From positions 1-64,000 of the forward strand of contig CAYWRU010000007.1 of NCBI GenBank assembly GCA_964460795.1: 64,000 nt of DNA. Reading direction: 5' to 3'. Position 1 is the first letter of the stretch. Each line of letters begins with the position of its first letter. This document shows, piece after piece, positions 35,439 to 44,611 of this stretch. The DNA is from CAZOOM01 sp964460795. Lineage in GTDB: Bacteria > Omnitrophota > Omnitrophia > Omnitrophales > Aquincolibacteriaceae. The notes beneath the pieces are model-generated. The model was not told where the DNA came from. It searched no databases and worked only from the letters and a program-made list of their open reading frames with translations. Both the position numbers and the translations under genes were made by a program.

Positions 35439-36374
35439 ATGAAAACTGTTGACTCGATCGGGGTTGAACTTCGGGAGCTGCTTGTGCAAGCTGTGCGCAA
35501 GCGGCCCTTTGAGGCTATTTTATTTTCCGGAGGATTGGACAGCTCCATTGTGGCGGCGTTAAATCCTAAGGCAGCGGGCATTACCGTGAGTCTGGAAAAT
35601 GAGGCAGAGGATATTTCCTATGCCAACCGCCTTGCTCAAACTCTCGGCATGCGGCACATTCATCGTCCGGTCTCGCGCGAAGAAGCGATTCAGGCTCTCC
35701 CCGAAGTGATTCAGATTTTGAAGTCCTTTGATCCCGCGCTGCCCAATGATCTTGCCGCCTATTTCGGACTTCTGAAAGCGCGCGGCATGGGATTTCATAC
35801 CCTCGGCACCGGAGACGGAAGCGACGAACTCTTTGGCGGCTACTCCTTTATGGCGGAGCTGGAAAATTGTGAGGCTTATATCGCTCGCATGTCAAAAACC
35901 ATGAGCTTTAGTTCAAACACCCTGGCCGAATTTTTGGGGCTGGAGCTTAATCAGCCCTTTTTGGATTCAGATGTTTTTGATCTGGCACTCAAGATTCCAA
36001 TCAGCGAAAAGATTCGAGCGGATCACGGCAAGACGTGGGGCAAGTGGATCTTGCGCAAAACTTTTGAATCCATGCTTCCGCCGGAGCTTGCGTGGCAGAG
36101 CAAACGTCCTTTGGAAATTGGATCCGGGATGACGCGGCTTCGCGAAATCATTGAGTCTAGAGTCAGCGACCATGATTTTCAGGCCGGGCGCGGGAAGATG
36201 CATTTTTTTAATAAGGAGCACTTCTATTATTACCGGATTTATCGAGAGGTTGTTGGAGAAATTCCACTGCCTCAGGCCAATGAAAAAATTTGTCCCGGAT
36301 GCGGGACCGGTGTGAATCTTAAAAAATTCCACTGCAAACTTTGCGGTTACGTCATGGATTGGAGGAGTGTATGA
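35439..36374 (+). CDS. Asparagine-synthase-like PP-loop ATPase with C-terminal zinc ribbon
   Basis: 311 residues. FSGGLDSSIVAAL is the PP-loop for ATP binding, and GTGDGSDELFGGY is the second asparagine synthase motif. The N-terminal glutaminase domain of true asparagine synthases is absent, so ammonia or another nucleophile must come from elsewhere. The C-terminus has four cysteines in CPGCG...CKLCG, a zinc ribbon. It starts three bases after the receptor stop and overlaps the next gene by ATGA, so it belongs to the B12 operon. A role in modifying a corrinoid side chain is possible but is inference. Confidence 0.7.
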   Translation: MKTVDSIGVELRELLVQAVRKRPFEAILFSGGLDSSIVAALNPKAAGITVSLENEAEDISYANRLAQTLGMRHIHRPVSREEAIQALPEVIQILKSFDPALPNDLAAYFGLLKARGMGFHTLGTGDGSDELFGGYSFMAELENCEAYIARMSKTMSFSSNTLAEFLGLELNQPFLDSDVFDLALKIPISEKIRADHGKTWGKWILRKTFESMLPPELAWQSKRPLEIGSGMTRLREIIESRVSDHDFQAGRGKMHFFNKEHFYYYRIYREVVGEIPLPQANEKICPGCGTGVNLKKFHCKLCGYVMDWRSV

Positions 36375-37027
36375 AGGCGTTTGTTTCCTGGAGCGGCGGA
36401 AAAGACTGTGCACTTGCCTCGTGGCGGGTGATGCAGGATCCGAAGATTCAAGTGACGCATTGGGTCAATATGCTTTCCGATGACGGCGAGCACTCCCGGT
36501 CTCACCGATTGACGAGCGGACTTTTGAAACTTCAGGCCGAGTGTGCGAACGTCAAACTGGTTCAGAGGCAAGCGACTTGGAATGATTACGAGACGCAGTT
36601 TAAAATCGCTTTGGCTGATCTGAAAAAAGAAGGACTCGAAGCCGGTATTTTTGGGGATATTGATCTTGTGCCGCACCGCGATTGGGTCGAAAGGGTTTGT
36701 GCGGAAACGGGACTGAAGGCCATTTTGCCGATTTGGCAGGAGCCGCGTGAAAAATTATTACAGGAATTCATGAAGGCGGGTTTTAAATCTAAAATTGTGG
36801 TCACCAATGCCAAGTATTTAGGAGAAGAATGGCTGGGCCGGGAAATCGACGGACAATTGATCCAGGATTTGGTTAAAAAAGGCGGCGTGGATTTGTGCGG
36901 AGAAAACGGGGAGTATCATAGTTTTGTTTATGACGGACCGTTTTTCAGAAAACCGGTGCCGCATCAGAATGGCCAAAAGCAATCTCACGAAGGATACTGG
37001 TTCTTAGATATTTTAAGCAGCACTTAA
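36371..37027 (+). CDS. Diphthine-ammonia ligase-like ATP-binding protein (DUF71/Dph6 family)
   Basis: 218 residues, starting WSGGKDCALASW (PP-loop of adenine nucleotide alpha-hydrolases), with GIFGDIDL and a conserved CGENGEYHSFVYDGP near the end, typical of the Dph6/COG2102 family. In archaea and eukaryotes the family amidates diphthine; bacteria lack that target, so the role here differs. It is preceded by GGAGGAG and overlaps the upstream gene by ATGA. The operon position next to B12 transport suggests a corrinoid-linked amidation. Confidence 0.8.
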   Translation: MKAFVSWSGGKDCALASWRVMQDPKIQVTHWVNMLSDDGEHSRSHRLTSGLLKLQAECANVKLVQRQATWNDYETQFKIALADLKKEGLEAGIFGDIDLVPHRDWVERVCAETGLKAILPIWQEPREKLLQEFMKAGFKSKIVVTNAKYLGEEWLGREIDGQLIQDLVKKGGVDLCGENGEYHSFVYDGPFFRKPVPHQNGQKQSHEGYWFLDILSST

Positions 37028-37045
37028 AAAGGCGAGGACAAAGAA

Positions 37046-37915
37046 TTGTCAGCTAAAAAGTTAAAAAGGTTTTTTCTGTGTACGCTAAGCCCCATGCTCC
37101 TTGCTCTATGCATAGGCTTTAACGCCCAGGTTTTGACGGAAGAAGTTCGCATCCCGCAGCGTATTGTGTCGCTCAGCCCGAGTGTGAGCGAGTCGATCTA
37201 CCTTCTTGGTGCGGAGGATTCTCTGGTGGGCCGTACCGAATACTGCATCCGTCCCGAACCCATTTTAAAAAAAGAAGTGGTCGGCGGAGTGGTGGATGTG
37301 AATGTGGAAAAGATTGCCTCTCTGAAACCGGATTGGGTGATAACTTCTGCCATGATAAGCCTCCGGGATAAGCAGATGATGGAGAAACTGGGGCTCCGGA
37401 TCAAAGAAATTAAAACGGCAAGAAATTATGAGGAAATGTGCACTCAATTTATTGAACTCGGTGTGCTTCTCGGCAAGGAAAAAGAGGCAAATACTCTGGT
37501 ACTGCAGTCTAAGGCAAGCGTGGAAGCCATAAGGACTCAGTCCCAAGCCCTTCCTAAAATCAATGTTTTCTTCCATCTCAGTCAGAACCCTTTGATTACC
37601 GTGACCCGCGAGTCCTTCATTAATGATATTATTGAATTCGCCGGCGGGCAGAATATTGCCCGGGACGCCGCGAGCGCTAGGATTTCCCGGGAAGCTGTGC
37701 TGAAAACGGATCCGGATGTTATTATGATTGCCACCATGGGTCAGGCCGGGGATAAGGACAAGGACGTCTGGATGCAGTACGACTTTTTAAAGGCCGTTCG
37801 CCAGCATCACGTTTACCGGGTGGATCCCTATGCTTTTTGCAGTCCCACGGTAAAAAGTTTTCCCAATGCGGTACAAGAATTAGCAAGGATCATTCATGCC
37901 GAGGATCCAAAATAA
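37046..37915 (+). CDS. btuF: Cobalamin ABC transporter substrate-binding protein (BtuF-like)
   Basis: 289 residues with a signal peptide (hydrophobic stretch MLLALCIGFNAQV) and the class III binding-protein fold. RIVSLSPSVSESIYLLGAED and GRTEYC are typical of BtuF and related siderophore binders, as are VNVEKIASLKPDWVI and a C-terminal DPYAFCSPTVKSFPNAV. TTG start, with GGCGAGGA seven bases upstream. It acts in the periplasm to pass substrate to BtuCD. It overlaps btuC by 20 bases. Confidence 0.85.
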   Translation: MSAKKLKRFFLCTLSPMLLALCIGFNAQVLTEEVRIPQRIVSLSPSVSESIYLLGAEDSLVGRTEYCIRPEPILKKEVVGGVVDVNVEKIASLKPDWVITSAMISLRDKQMMEKLGLRIKEIKTARNYEEMCTQFIELGVLLGKEKEANTLVLQSKASVEAIRTQSQALPKINVFFHLSQNPLITVTRESFINDIIEFAGGQNIARDAASARISREAVLKTDPDVIMIATMGQAGDKDKDVWMQYDFLKAVRQHHVYRVDPYAFCSPTVKSFPNAVQELARIIHAEDPK

Positions 37916-38906
37916 ATTATTCGTGGGGCTGGCTTGGATATCCGGCCTTTCCTTTCTCATCCTTCTAAGTGCGGCGATTTCTCTGTCGGTGGGGCCGGCA
38001 GGCATTCCTCTCCAAAAAATTCTTCCCATTCTTCAAAGCGGCCAAGGCACCATGGATTATGGAATTCTGGTGGATGTCCGTTTTCCAAGAATCTTGCTGG
38101 GGTTTGCCATTGGCGGCGCACTCAGTTTGGCAGGCGTCATGCTTCAAGGCATGTTCCGTAATCCGCTCGTTGAACCGTACACGCTTGGGATTTCGGGAGG
38201 AGCAGCGCTCGGTGTTTCAGCGGCGCTTCTTCTGGGACTTCAGGGTCTTTCCATCTGGTCCATGCCTTTGGCAGGTTTTTTGGGCGCAGCGGCCATCATT
38301 CTTCTCGTTTATTTTCTCAGCATGCGCGAAGGCCGTTTTCAACTCCAGGAACTTTTACTTACGGGTGTTATGGTGAGTTTTATTGCATCGTCTCTGATCA
38401 TGCTCATCATGGCGCTGGCCAGTACGGACGATCTTCACGGCATTATTTTCTGGATCATGGGTTCGCTTGAAGAACCCAATATGATTTTGATCCGGATTAT
38501 CCTGACACTGTCTATTTTTCTCCTCGGGGTTTCATTTTTCTTCAGTTCGGATTTGAATGCGCTGTCGCTAGGTGAAGAAGATGCGCTGCATTTGGGCGTG
38601 CGCGTGGAGCGGACGAAAATCATCTTGTTTTTACTTGCCTCACTTTTGACAGGGATGAGTGTTTCCGCCGCGGGCGTGATTGGCTTTGTAGGGCTTGTGG
38701 TGCCGCATTTTATGAGAATGTGTGTGGGGAATGATCACCGGATTTTGCTTCCCGCATCCTATTTGGCCGGCGCAGTTTTTCTTATTTTTTGTGATACGTT
38801 GGCCCGCACCTTGATCGCGCCGCTCGAACTTCCGGTGGGTGTGATCACCGGAATTTTAGGCGGATCCCTTTTTGTCTGGGTTCTTTCAAAGCGTAAAATA
38901 GGCTGA
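37896..38906 (+). CDS. btuC: Cobalamin ABC transporter permease (BtuC-like, FecCD family)
   Basis: 336 residues with about ten membrane helices. Family signatures visible are RFPRILLGFAIGGALSLAGVMLQG near the N-terminus (read here in two overlapping parts), NPLVEPYTLGISGGAALG, and GFVGLVVPHFMRM, which contacts the ATPase. It forms the membrane channel of the B12 importer with BtuD and BtuF. Confidence 0.9.
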   Translation: MPRIQNKLFVGLAWISGLSFLILLSAAISLSVGPAGIPLQKILPILQSGQGTMDYGILVDVRFPRILLGFAIGGALSLAGVMLQGMFRNPLVEPYTLGISGGAALGVSAALLLGLQGLSIWSMPLAGFLGAAAIILLVYFLSMREGRFQLQELLLTGVMVSFIASSLIMLIMALASTDDLHGIIFWIMGSLEEPNMILIRIILTLSIFLLGVSFFFSSDLNALSLGEEDALHLGVRVERTKIILFLLASLLTGMSVSAAGVIGFVGLVVPHFMRMCVGNDHRILLPASYLAGAVFLIFCDTLARTLIAPLELPVGVITGILGGSLFVWVLSKRKIG

Positions 38907-38913
38907 GGCGTAT

Positions 38914-39714
38914 GTGCTTGAAGTAAAAAACTTAATCGCCGGATACGGCAAAAAAATAGTTTTGAAGGACGTGAGTTTTGGACTCACCTCCGGAGATTTC
39001 TGCGGCGTCATCGGGCCCAATGGATCGGGCAAATCCACTCTTTTACGTGCCCTGACCCGGGTCGTGAAACCTTCCTCCGGGCTCATTTTATGGAATGGAA
39101 AGGATTCGTGTTTGATTGATCCGGTGGATTTAGCGCGCCAGATTGCGGTAGTTTCCCAAATTCCGCCTCTCTATCCCATCACGGTTTCAGATTTTGTCAT
39201 GTTAGGCCGCACGCCTTTCAGAAGCCGGCTGCAGTTTTGGGAAACTCGGAAGGATCGGGAAGCGGGGGAACATGCCATGCGGGTCACGGATGTGGAAAAG
39301 CTTAAAGACCGGACACTTGATCAACTGAGCGGGGGAGAGCGTCAGTTGGTGATGATCGCGCGAGCCATTGCCCAGGAGCCCAAAGTACTTCTACTCGATG
39401 AACCCACCTCTCATTTGGATATTTCGCACCAAGTCAGAGTCTTGGATCTGCTTCGCAGAATGAATCGCCAGCTCGGACTTACCGTGGTCATGGTCCTACA
39501 TGATCTGAATTTGGCCAGCGAATATGCTGAAAAATTACTGCTGATTTCAGAAGGGCGGGTGCATACAATAGGGACGCCGGATGAGGTGTTAAATTATCGG
39601 GCAATCGAGGAAGTTTATAAAACTATGGTGGTGGTCCGGCAAAATCCGATCTCCAAAAAACCCTGTGTCTTCCTCGTATCGGAAGATGTCCGTTCAAGGA
39701 ATAAAATCCAATGA
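38914..39714 (+). CDS. btuD: Cobalamin ABC transporter ATP-binding protein (BtuD-like)
   Basis: 266 residues with a complete ABC ATPase set: Walker A GPNGSGKST, Q-loop region VSQIPPLYPITV, signature LSGGERQ, Walker B VLLLDEPTSHLD and switch VLHDLN. GTG start with GCTGAGG upstream; an out-of-frame ATG two bases earlier stops at once. The gene overlaps the following tonB by ATGA. Confidence 0.9.
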   Translation: MLEVKNLIAGYGKKIVLKDVSFGLTSGDFCGVIGPNGSGKSTLLRALTRVVKPSSGLILWNGKDSCLIDPVDLARQIAVVSQIPPLYPITVSDFVMLGRTPFRSRLQFWETRKDREAGEHAMRVTDVEKLKDRTLDQLSGGERQLVMIARAIAQEPKVLLLDEPTSHLDISHQVRVLDLLRRMNRQLGLTVVMVLHDLNLASEYAEKLLLISEGRVHTIGTPDEVLNYRAIEEVYKTMVVVRQNPISKKPCVFLVSEDVRSRNKIQ

Positions 39715-40340
39715 ATCAGTTAGAAGCGGCGTCGCATCTTAATTTTTTTAAGCCTGCGCTTGCACTCTCGGTGCTGGCTCATGCCGCTTTTTTTGTGCCT
39801 GTTTATTTATCTGCTCCAAGTGTCAGTGTTGAGCCCGGGATCTCCAGCCTTTCGCTGGTCTTAGAGGAACAGGCTGCACCTGAGAAATCAAAGCCTGCCG
39901 AGACTCCCAAAGACGTGCCTTCGGTCACAGATTTTTCTGAAGATCCTGTCATGATAAAGTCTCTAAATCCTAAGGACAAAAAAGCAGAGACAAAAAAGGG
40001 AGTCAAAGAATCAAGGCGCATTGTGGCGGTTGCCTCGGATGGGGCGATTCAAGAAGCGCATCCCGATATGCCGCAGAATAAAGCGCCGGAGTATCCCCGG
40101 GAAGCCCGTGAAAAAGGCTGGGAAGGGCTCGTGGTTCTTAAGGTGCATGTTCAGAACAATGGAAAGGTCTCCCTCGTGGAAGTGGAACGCTCCTCAGGCC
40201 ATTTGGTTTTAGACGAATCGGGTGTGAAGGCTGTGCGATCATGGCGATTTTTACCCAGCCGAATTGGCCCGATGGCGTTTGATTCCTGGATCCGCGTACC
40301 GCTTCAATTTGTCCTGCAAGATGAAGCTCAGAAATCATAA
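39711..40340 (+). CDS. tonB: Energy transducer TonB
   Basis: 209 residues: one N-terminal membrane segment (ALALSVLAHAAFFVPVYL), a proline/lysine/glutamate-rich periplasmic spacer, and the TonB C-terminal domain with PEYPREAREKGWEGLVVLKV and SSGHLVLDESGVKAVRSWRF. It would energise the upstream receptor. No exbB or exbD is in the window, so those are encoded elsewhere. Confidence 0.85.
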   Translation: MNQLEAASHLNFFKPALALSVLAHAAFFVPVYLSAPSVSVEPGISSLSLVLEEQAAPEKSKPAETPKDVPSVTDFSEDPVMIKSLNPKDKKAETKKGVKESRRIVAVASDGAIQEAHPDMPQNKAPEYPREAREKGWEGLVVLKVHVQNNGKVSLVEVERSSGHLVLDESGVKAVRSWRFLPSRIGPMAFDSWIRVPLQFVLQDEAQKS

Positions 40341-40385
40341 TCATTAAAGCTTCTTTTAGTTCCATCACATCAACAAGGAGTGAAT

Positions 40386-41930
40386 ATGAAAAACACGTTT
40401 AAAGCTTCTCTTAAAATAATGATGGGTCATCCCCGCGAAGGCGGGGATCCAAGAAATGGATTCCCGACAAAAGCATTCGGGAATGACAAGTTGCTTCTTG
40501 GGGCGAAATATTTATTGATTACATTCATCGTTTTTTTATTAAGTCCGCATTTCCCGGTCTGGGCGAGCGAAGCGCAGATGATGGACTTGATTAATAAAAT
40601 GCAGCAGGACATGTCCGAGATGCGTCATGTGATGGAGATGCAAAATCAAAAAATTGTGAGCTTGGAGGGGCAAGTCCAAAGCCTTCATTTGCCTGCACCG
40701 AGCGGCGAAGGAACGGCCTCCGGTGAGGAGTCCGCGGTGTTTGCCAAAAAAGTGGATCAGGCGCTTGGCGGCAATGCGAAATGGCTGCGGGATATCAAAC
40801 CCTGGGGCGATGTGCGTCTCCGTTATGAAGGAACGCAGTACAGGAGCGGTGATCCCAGCGAAACCGATGACCGTAATCAATTCCGCTTTCGTGTCCGCTA
40901 CGGACTGGACAAAACGTTTACTCCCGAAATCAAGGCCGGGTTTGCGCTTGCTTCGGGGGAGACCAACGGCGGAGTCAATAGTACGCCGGGTTCAAACAAT
41001 GTCTCGTTTGATAATAATTTTGGATTTAAACCCATCTGGATCGAGCGCGCGTACGCTGCCTATATGCCATCCTTTTTGGCGTCCAAATGGATTTTAGAAA
41101 AGACGGAAGTGACGGCCGGTAAAGTCCTGAATCCTTTTGAAAAAGGGAGCTCTGAAATGGTTTGGGACCGCGATGTGAAACCGGAAGGTGTTTATGAAAA
41201 ACTGGATTTCAAATTGCTTGAATCGGATGATTTTAAACTGGCCGCTTATACTACGACCGGACAGTTTGTTTTAGATGAAGATACTACGGTTGGCGGAGAC
41301 GCGAATCTTTATGCCTATCAAATGGGACTTGCGCCAAGTTTGAAAGTCCCGGGTCTGGAAAAACCCGTGGAATTTCTCTCCGCGGCTTCATTTTATGATT
41401 TCTCAAATTATGCCCGGAAAAACAATTTCACCATCAATGGGACTTCGCTTGCTCGTGGAAATTCCAATGCGGATGCAGTCACAACGGAGCTGGATGCCGG
41501 ACGCTTTGAAATTCTCGATTTGTATCAAGAAATGACTGTGACGCTGCACAATATTCCGTCGCGGCTTTTTGTAGAATGGGTTCGCAATCCGGCTGACTCC
41601 GCAGATTCTGGAGTCCTTCATGACAGTAATGCTCATGCCTTTGGAATCAAAGTTGGGCAGGCAGTGAAAAAGGGTGATTTGGAACTCGCTTATCAATACC
41701 GCCACTTGGGAGCCAACTCTTTAGTCGGAGCATTTTCTGACAGCGATTTCGGGGATTCCTTAGGCGGCGCCAGTCACCGGGGCAGCGTGGTCAAGGCTGC
41801 TTACGCCTTAACCGACAATGTTACGCTTGGAGTCGGCGGATTTTTTCTGAATACGCTGAACAGCGGGACAGCAGGGAATATCGATCAGAATTCCAACCGC
41901 TTGACCGTTGATCTGAATTTGAAGTTTTAG
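40386..41930 (+). CDS. Porin-like outer-membrane protein with a palindrome in its signal region
   Basis: About 514 residues. A coiled-coil segment (MMDLINKMQQDMSEM) follows the signal peptide, then a beta-barrel rich in alternating aromatic strands ending VDLNLKF with terminal phenylalanine. It resembles a family of putative porins with an N-terminal coiled coil. AGGAG stands five bases before ATG 40386. A dispersed palindrome (40426-40487) is read in frame between the N-terminus and the hydrophobic signal core, moving that core to about residue 42. A TTG at about 40491 would avoid the insert. Confidence 0.7.
   Translation: MKNTFKASLKIMMGHPREGGDPRNGFPTKAFGNDKLLLGAKYLLITFIVFLLSPHFPVWASEAQMMDLINKMQQDMSEMRHVMEMQNQKIVSLEGQVQSLHLPAPSGEGTASGEESAVFAKKVDQALGGNAKWLRDIKPWGDVRLRYEGTQYRSGDPSETDDRNQFRFRVRYGLDKTFTPEIKAGFALASGETNGGVNSTPGSNNVSFDNNFGFKPIWIERAYAAYMPSFLASKWILEKTEVTAGKVLNPFEKGSSEMVWDRDVKPEGVYEKLDFKLLESDDFKLAAYTTTGQFVLDEDTTVGGDANLYAYQMGLAPSLKVPGLEKPVEFLSAASFYDFSNYARKNNFTINGTSLARGNSNADAVTTELDAGRFEILDLYQEMTVTLHNIPSRLFVEWVRNPADSADSGVLHDSNAHAFGIKVGQAVKKGDLELAYQYRHLGANSLVGAFSDSDFGDSLGGASHRGSVVKAAYALTDNVTLGVGGFFLNTLNSGTAGNIDQNSNRLTVDLNLKF
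40426..40487. repeat. Dispersed palindrome inside the porin signal-peptide region
   Basis: GTCATCCCCGCGAAGGCGGGGATCC holds the hairpin CCCCGC/GCGGGG, ATTCCCGA/TCGGGAAT forms a second one, and GTCAT/ATGAC closes the outside. This is the widespread REP-like type found in many environmental bacteria. It is translated in frame as GHPREGGDPRNGFPTKAFGN. Confidence 0.8.
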
Positions 41931-41964
41931 TTGTAAAATTCCGAATTGAATATAGAATCCAGAA

Positions 41965-42243
41965 ATGTTTAGAAAAAATAAGTTTCTCTGGCTTCTATTC
42001 ATTGTGCTGACGGTTGCAACCTTTGCCGTGCTTGGGTTCCATCATCATGATCACGGACAGGATTCGGATCGTTGCCAGGTTTGTCAAAGTATCCGGGCTT
42101 TTTCTGTCTTAGTTGCATTCTTCATCGGAGTTTGGTTTCTTTCTGTTCTATCCGGAAAAAGATTTGTCCCTCAGATTTTTGAGCTTGCGTCTCTCTTCCA
42201 CCCTTCCTCCAATCGGAACCGCGCGCCTCCCTCGGCTGTTTAA
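41965..42243 (+). CDS. Small His-rich membrane protein next to metal uptake genes
   Basis: 92 residues: an N-terminal hydrophobic helix, then GFHHHDHGQDSDRCQVCQ (five histidines and two cysteines in CxxC spacing), then a second membrane segment. The His/Cys cluster would face the periplasm and could bind zinc, nickel or copper. It lies between a porin and a zinc-type ABC operon, supporting a metal-related role. It resembles small DUF2946-like proteins in layout only. Confidence 0.6.
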   Translation: MFRKNKFLWLLFIVLTVATFAVLGFHHHDHGQDSDRCQVCQSIRAFSVLVAFFIGVWFLSVLSGKRFVPQIFELASLFHPSSNRNRAPPSAV

Positions 42244-42261
42244 ACAGCACCGTTTTTTTTT
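42235..42261 (+). terminator. Rho-independent terminator overlapping the small gene's stop codon
   Basis: GCTGTTTAAACAGC (42235-42248) is a perfect inverted repeat followed after four bases by nine T. The stem is short, so efficiency may be modest. Confidence 0.55.
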
Positions 42262-42300
42262 GAATCACCCTTTAGGGTGGTAACGTGTTTTGGGGGAGTT

Positions 42301-43659
42301 ATGTCTCATCGAACTTTATTAAGCGGCATTCTGCTGCTTGCTTTCATCTGCTTTTTTGAACCCTTGCTCAGCGCAGAGGATATCGGGCCGACCGATTTGA
42401 GCCGTCAAATTACTGAACTTCAGCAGGGTATGTCTGCGTTACGGGGCGTTGTGAACGATTTACAAAAAACAGTCGCAAGTCAAAATCTGTTAATTCAAAC
42501 GCAAGCTTCAAGACTGGAGGTTTTGGAAGGTCAAGGGGTACGGCCGGTTTCTCCGTCTGCGAGTTTATCCTTATCCGCGCCTTCGCGGGATGTTAAAACG
42601 GCAAGTGCCTTTAATCCCGAAATCGGAGTGGTGGGCACTGTCCAAAGTAAGCTGACTCAGAGCACTGAGGATGCAGAAGGCAACGATGCTGTCGCCTTAA
42701 AGGAGTTGGAGCTCAATTTTGCTTCGGTCGTCGATCCTTATTCGCGTTTGGATGCGATCCTTAGTTTTAATGACAATCTAGAAGATCAGAATGTGGATAT
42801 TGAGGAAGCTTACTACACCAGGTGGGGCCTTCCTCTGGGTTTGACGGGACAGGCTGGAAAATTCCGGTCCAAAATCGGCAAAGCCAATCTGATGCATGCA
42901 CACCAACTGGATACGGCGAACTATCCGCTCGTGATTCGAAATTTCTTCGGAGAGGAAGGTTTGGCTTCTTCGGGTTTCCGGCTTCAGGATTTGATTCCCA
43001 ATCCTTGGGATCTTCCGCTGGAAGTGACGGGGGAAATTTTGCGTGGTAATAACGGGACTAGTTTCTCCGGAAAATCCCGCCGCCCGATCTTTAATACGCA
43101 TCTTAAAACATTTTTTGAAACGTCTGAAGATACCGATTTGGAGCTCGGATGGACCACGATGTTTGGAGATGAAAATCCTCCTCGCATCGAATCCGTGGAC
43201 GACGGCACCGGGACCGGAACCTTCGTTGATACGCTAGTCACTCCAGAGAAAGGGCAGGATCGTTACGGGGTTAAGGTTTTTGGAGCCGATGCGACCTGGA
43301 ATTGGCAGCTTTCCGAAGGCCGGAAAATAAAATTTCAAAATGAGTTCTATTTTCAAAATCGAACGAATCAGGTCTTTTCCAACCGAAATCCCTGGGGATT
43401 TTATTCGCTTCTGGACTACCGGTTTTCACCCCGGTTCAGTGCCGGCATCCGCTATGATTATCTCCAGCCTCTGGAAGCTCTGGGACAGGGATCCACGGTT
43501 GAAATCTCGCCTTATCTGACATTCTGGCAGAGCGAATTTGCCGATTTTAAACTTCAATATTCGCGTGTGATTGCCTCGGGAACGGGCGAAAAAGATGACA
43601 ACGCTATTTATTTGACCGTTGATTTTATGATCGGCGCTCACAAACATCCAGTTCAATAA
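42301..43659 (+). CDS. Porin-like outer-membrane protein
   Basis: About 452 residues: signal peptide (LLSGILLLAFICFFEPLLSA), a coiled-coil region (LSRQITELQQGMSALRGVV and similar), then a barrel with many short amphipathic strands such as YSRLDAILSFND and SAGIRYDYLQPLEAL. GGGGGAG just upstream supports the ATG at 42301 rather than the earlier in-frame ATG at 42277. It is followed after 13 bases by the metal-binding protein gene, so it may be the outer-membrane port for the same metal. Confidence 0.7.
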   Translation: MSHRTLLSGILLLAFICFFEPLLSAEDIGPTDLSRQITELQQGMSALRGVVNDLQKTVASQNLLIQTQASRLEVLEGQGVRPVSPSASLSLSAPSRDVKTASAFNPEIGVVGTVQSKLTQSTEDAEGNDAVALKELELNFASVVDPYSRLDAILSFNDNLEDQNVDIEEAYYTRWGLPLGLTGQAGKFRSKIGKANLMHAHQLDTANYPLVIRNFFGEEGLASSGFRLQDLIPNPWDLPLEVTGEILRGNNGTSFSGKSRRPIFNTHLKTFFETSEDTDLELGWTTMFGDENPPRIESVDDGTGTGTFVDTLVTPEKGQDRYGVKVFGADATWNWQLSEGRKIKFQNEFYFQNRTNQVFSNRNPWGFYSLLDYRFSPRFSAGIRYDYLQPLEALGQGSTVEISPYLTFWQSEFADFKLQYSRVIASGTGEKDDNAIYLTVDFMIGAHKHPVQ

Positions 43660-43672
43660 AAAGGGAAATGCC

Positions 43673-44611
43673 ATGAATTCTAAAAAATTAAATAAACTGT
43701 GGATTTTGGTGATGAGCTTAAGTTTTCTGAGTCCGTCAATGCTGTGGGCAGAAAGTAAAATAAAAGTGGTGGCAACGACAACGACTTTAGCAAGCCTTGC
43801 CACGGAAATTGCAGGCGATCGCATTCGTGTTTTTGCTATCGCCTCGCCCCGACAGAATCTTCACCATTATGGGCCAACTCCCAAGGATGTTTTAAAAGTC
43901 AAAGAAGCGGATGTTCTGGTTCATCAGGGATTGGATTTGGAGGTTTGGCGGGAGCCTCTTCTTGATGCGGCAGGAAATCCGCATTTTATGGGTGAAAGCC
44001 CGTACCGGATCGATGCTTCAAAAGGGATTGAGCTTTTAGAGGTCCCTCTTTCTATATCCCGTGCCCAAGGGGATATTCATTTATTTGGCAATCCGCATTA
44101 TCTCGGTGATCCCGAAAACTATAAAGTTATTGCGGGAACAATTGCGCAAGGATTAATCTCAATCGATCCTGCTCATGCCGATTTATATAAGTCTAACGAG
44201 GCTCGTTTTAGCGCTAGGATCGATGAAAAAATGGCTGAATGGAAAATGCGTATGGCGGCATTCCGCGGGAGCTCAATCCTGACCTATCATAAGAGCTGGG
44301 TGTATTTTGCCGAACGTTTTGGATTAAAGATTGTGGGTGAAGTGGAGCCTAAACCTGGGATTCCTCCCACGGCAAAACATTTGGCAGATCTGATGCAGAT
44401 CATGAAGGGGAAAAAGGTCAAGGTGGTGATTCGTGAGCCTTTCGAAGAAAGCGGATCACCTGAAAAAATTGCTCTTGAGACCGGGGCCACCGTGGTAACG
44501 CTTTCGCAGGCGGTTGGAGAGCCGAAAGAAGCGAAAGACGTTTTTCTTTTAATGGATCAGAATATTCAGCGTTTGGAAGATGCGTTAAAGAAATCAGGAG
44601 GTAAATTATGA
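43673..44611 (+). CDS. Zinc/manganese-type ABC transporter substrate-binding protein
   Basis: 312 residues with a signal peptide ending near MLWAES. KVVATTTTLASLATEIAGD, QNLHHYGPTPKDV, LTYHKSWVYFAERFGL and VVIREPF match cluster A-I metal-binding proteins (ZnuA/MntA). The histidines in NLHHYGP and YHKSW are likely metal ligands. The long His-rich loop of ZnuA is replaced by a short segment. It overlaps the permease gene by ATGA. Confidence 0.85.
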   Translation: MNSKKLNKLWILVMSLSFLSPSMLWAESKIKVVATTTTLASLATEIAGDRIRVFAIASPRQNLHHYGPTPKDVLKVKEADVLVHQGLDLEVWREPLLDAAGNPHFMGESPYRIDASKGIELLEVPLSISRAQGDIHLFGNPHYLGDPENYKVIAGTIAQGLISIDPAHADLYKSNEARFSARIDEKMAEWKMRMAAFRGSSILTYHKSWVYFAERFGLKIVGEVEPKPGIPPTAKHLADLMQIMKGKKVKVVIREPFEESGSPEKIALETGATVVTLSQAVGEPKEAKDVFLLMDQNIQRLEDALKKSGGKL

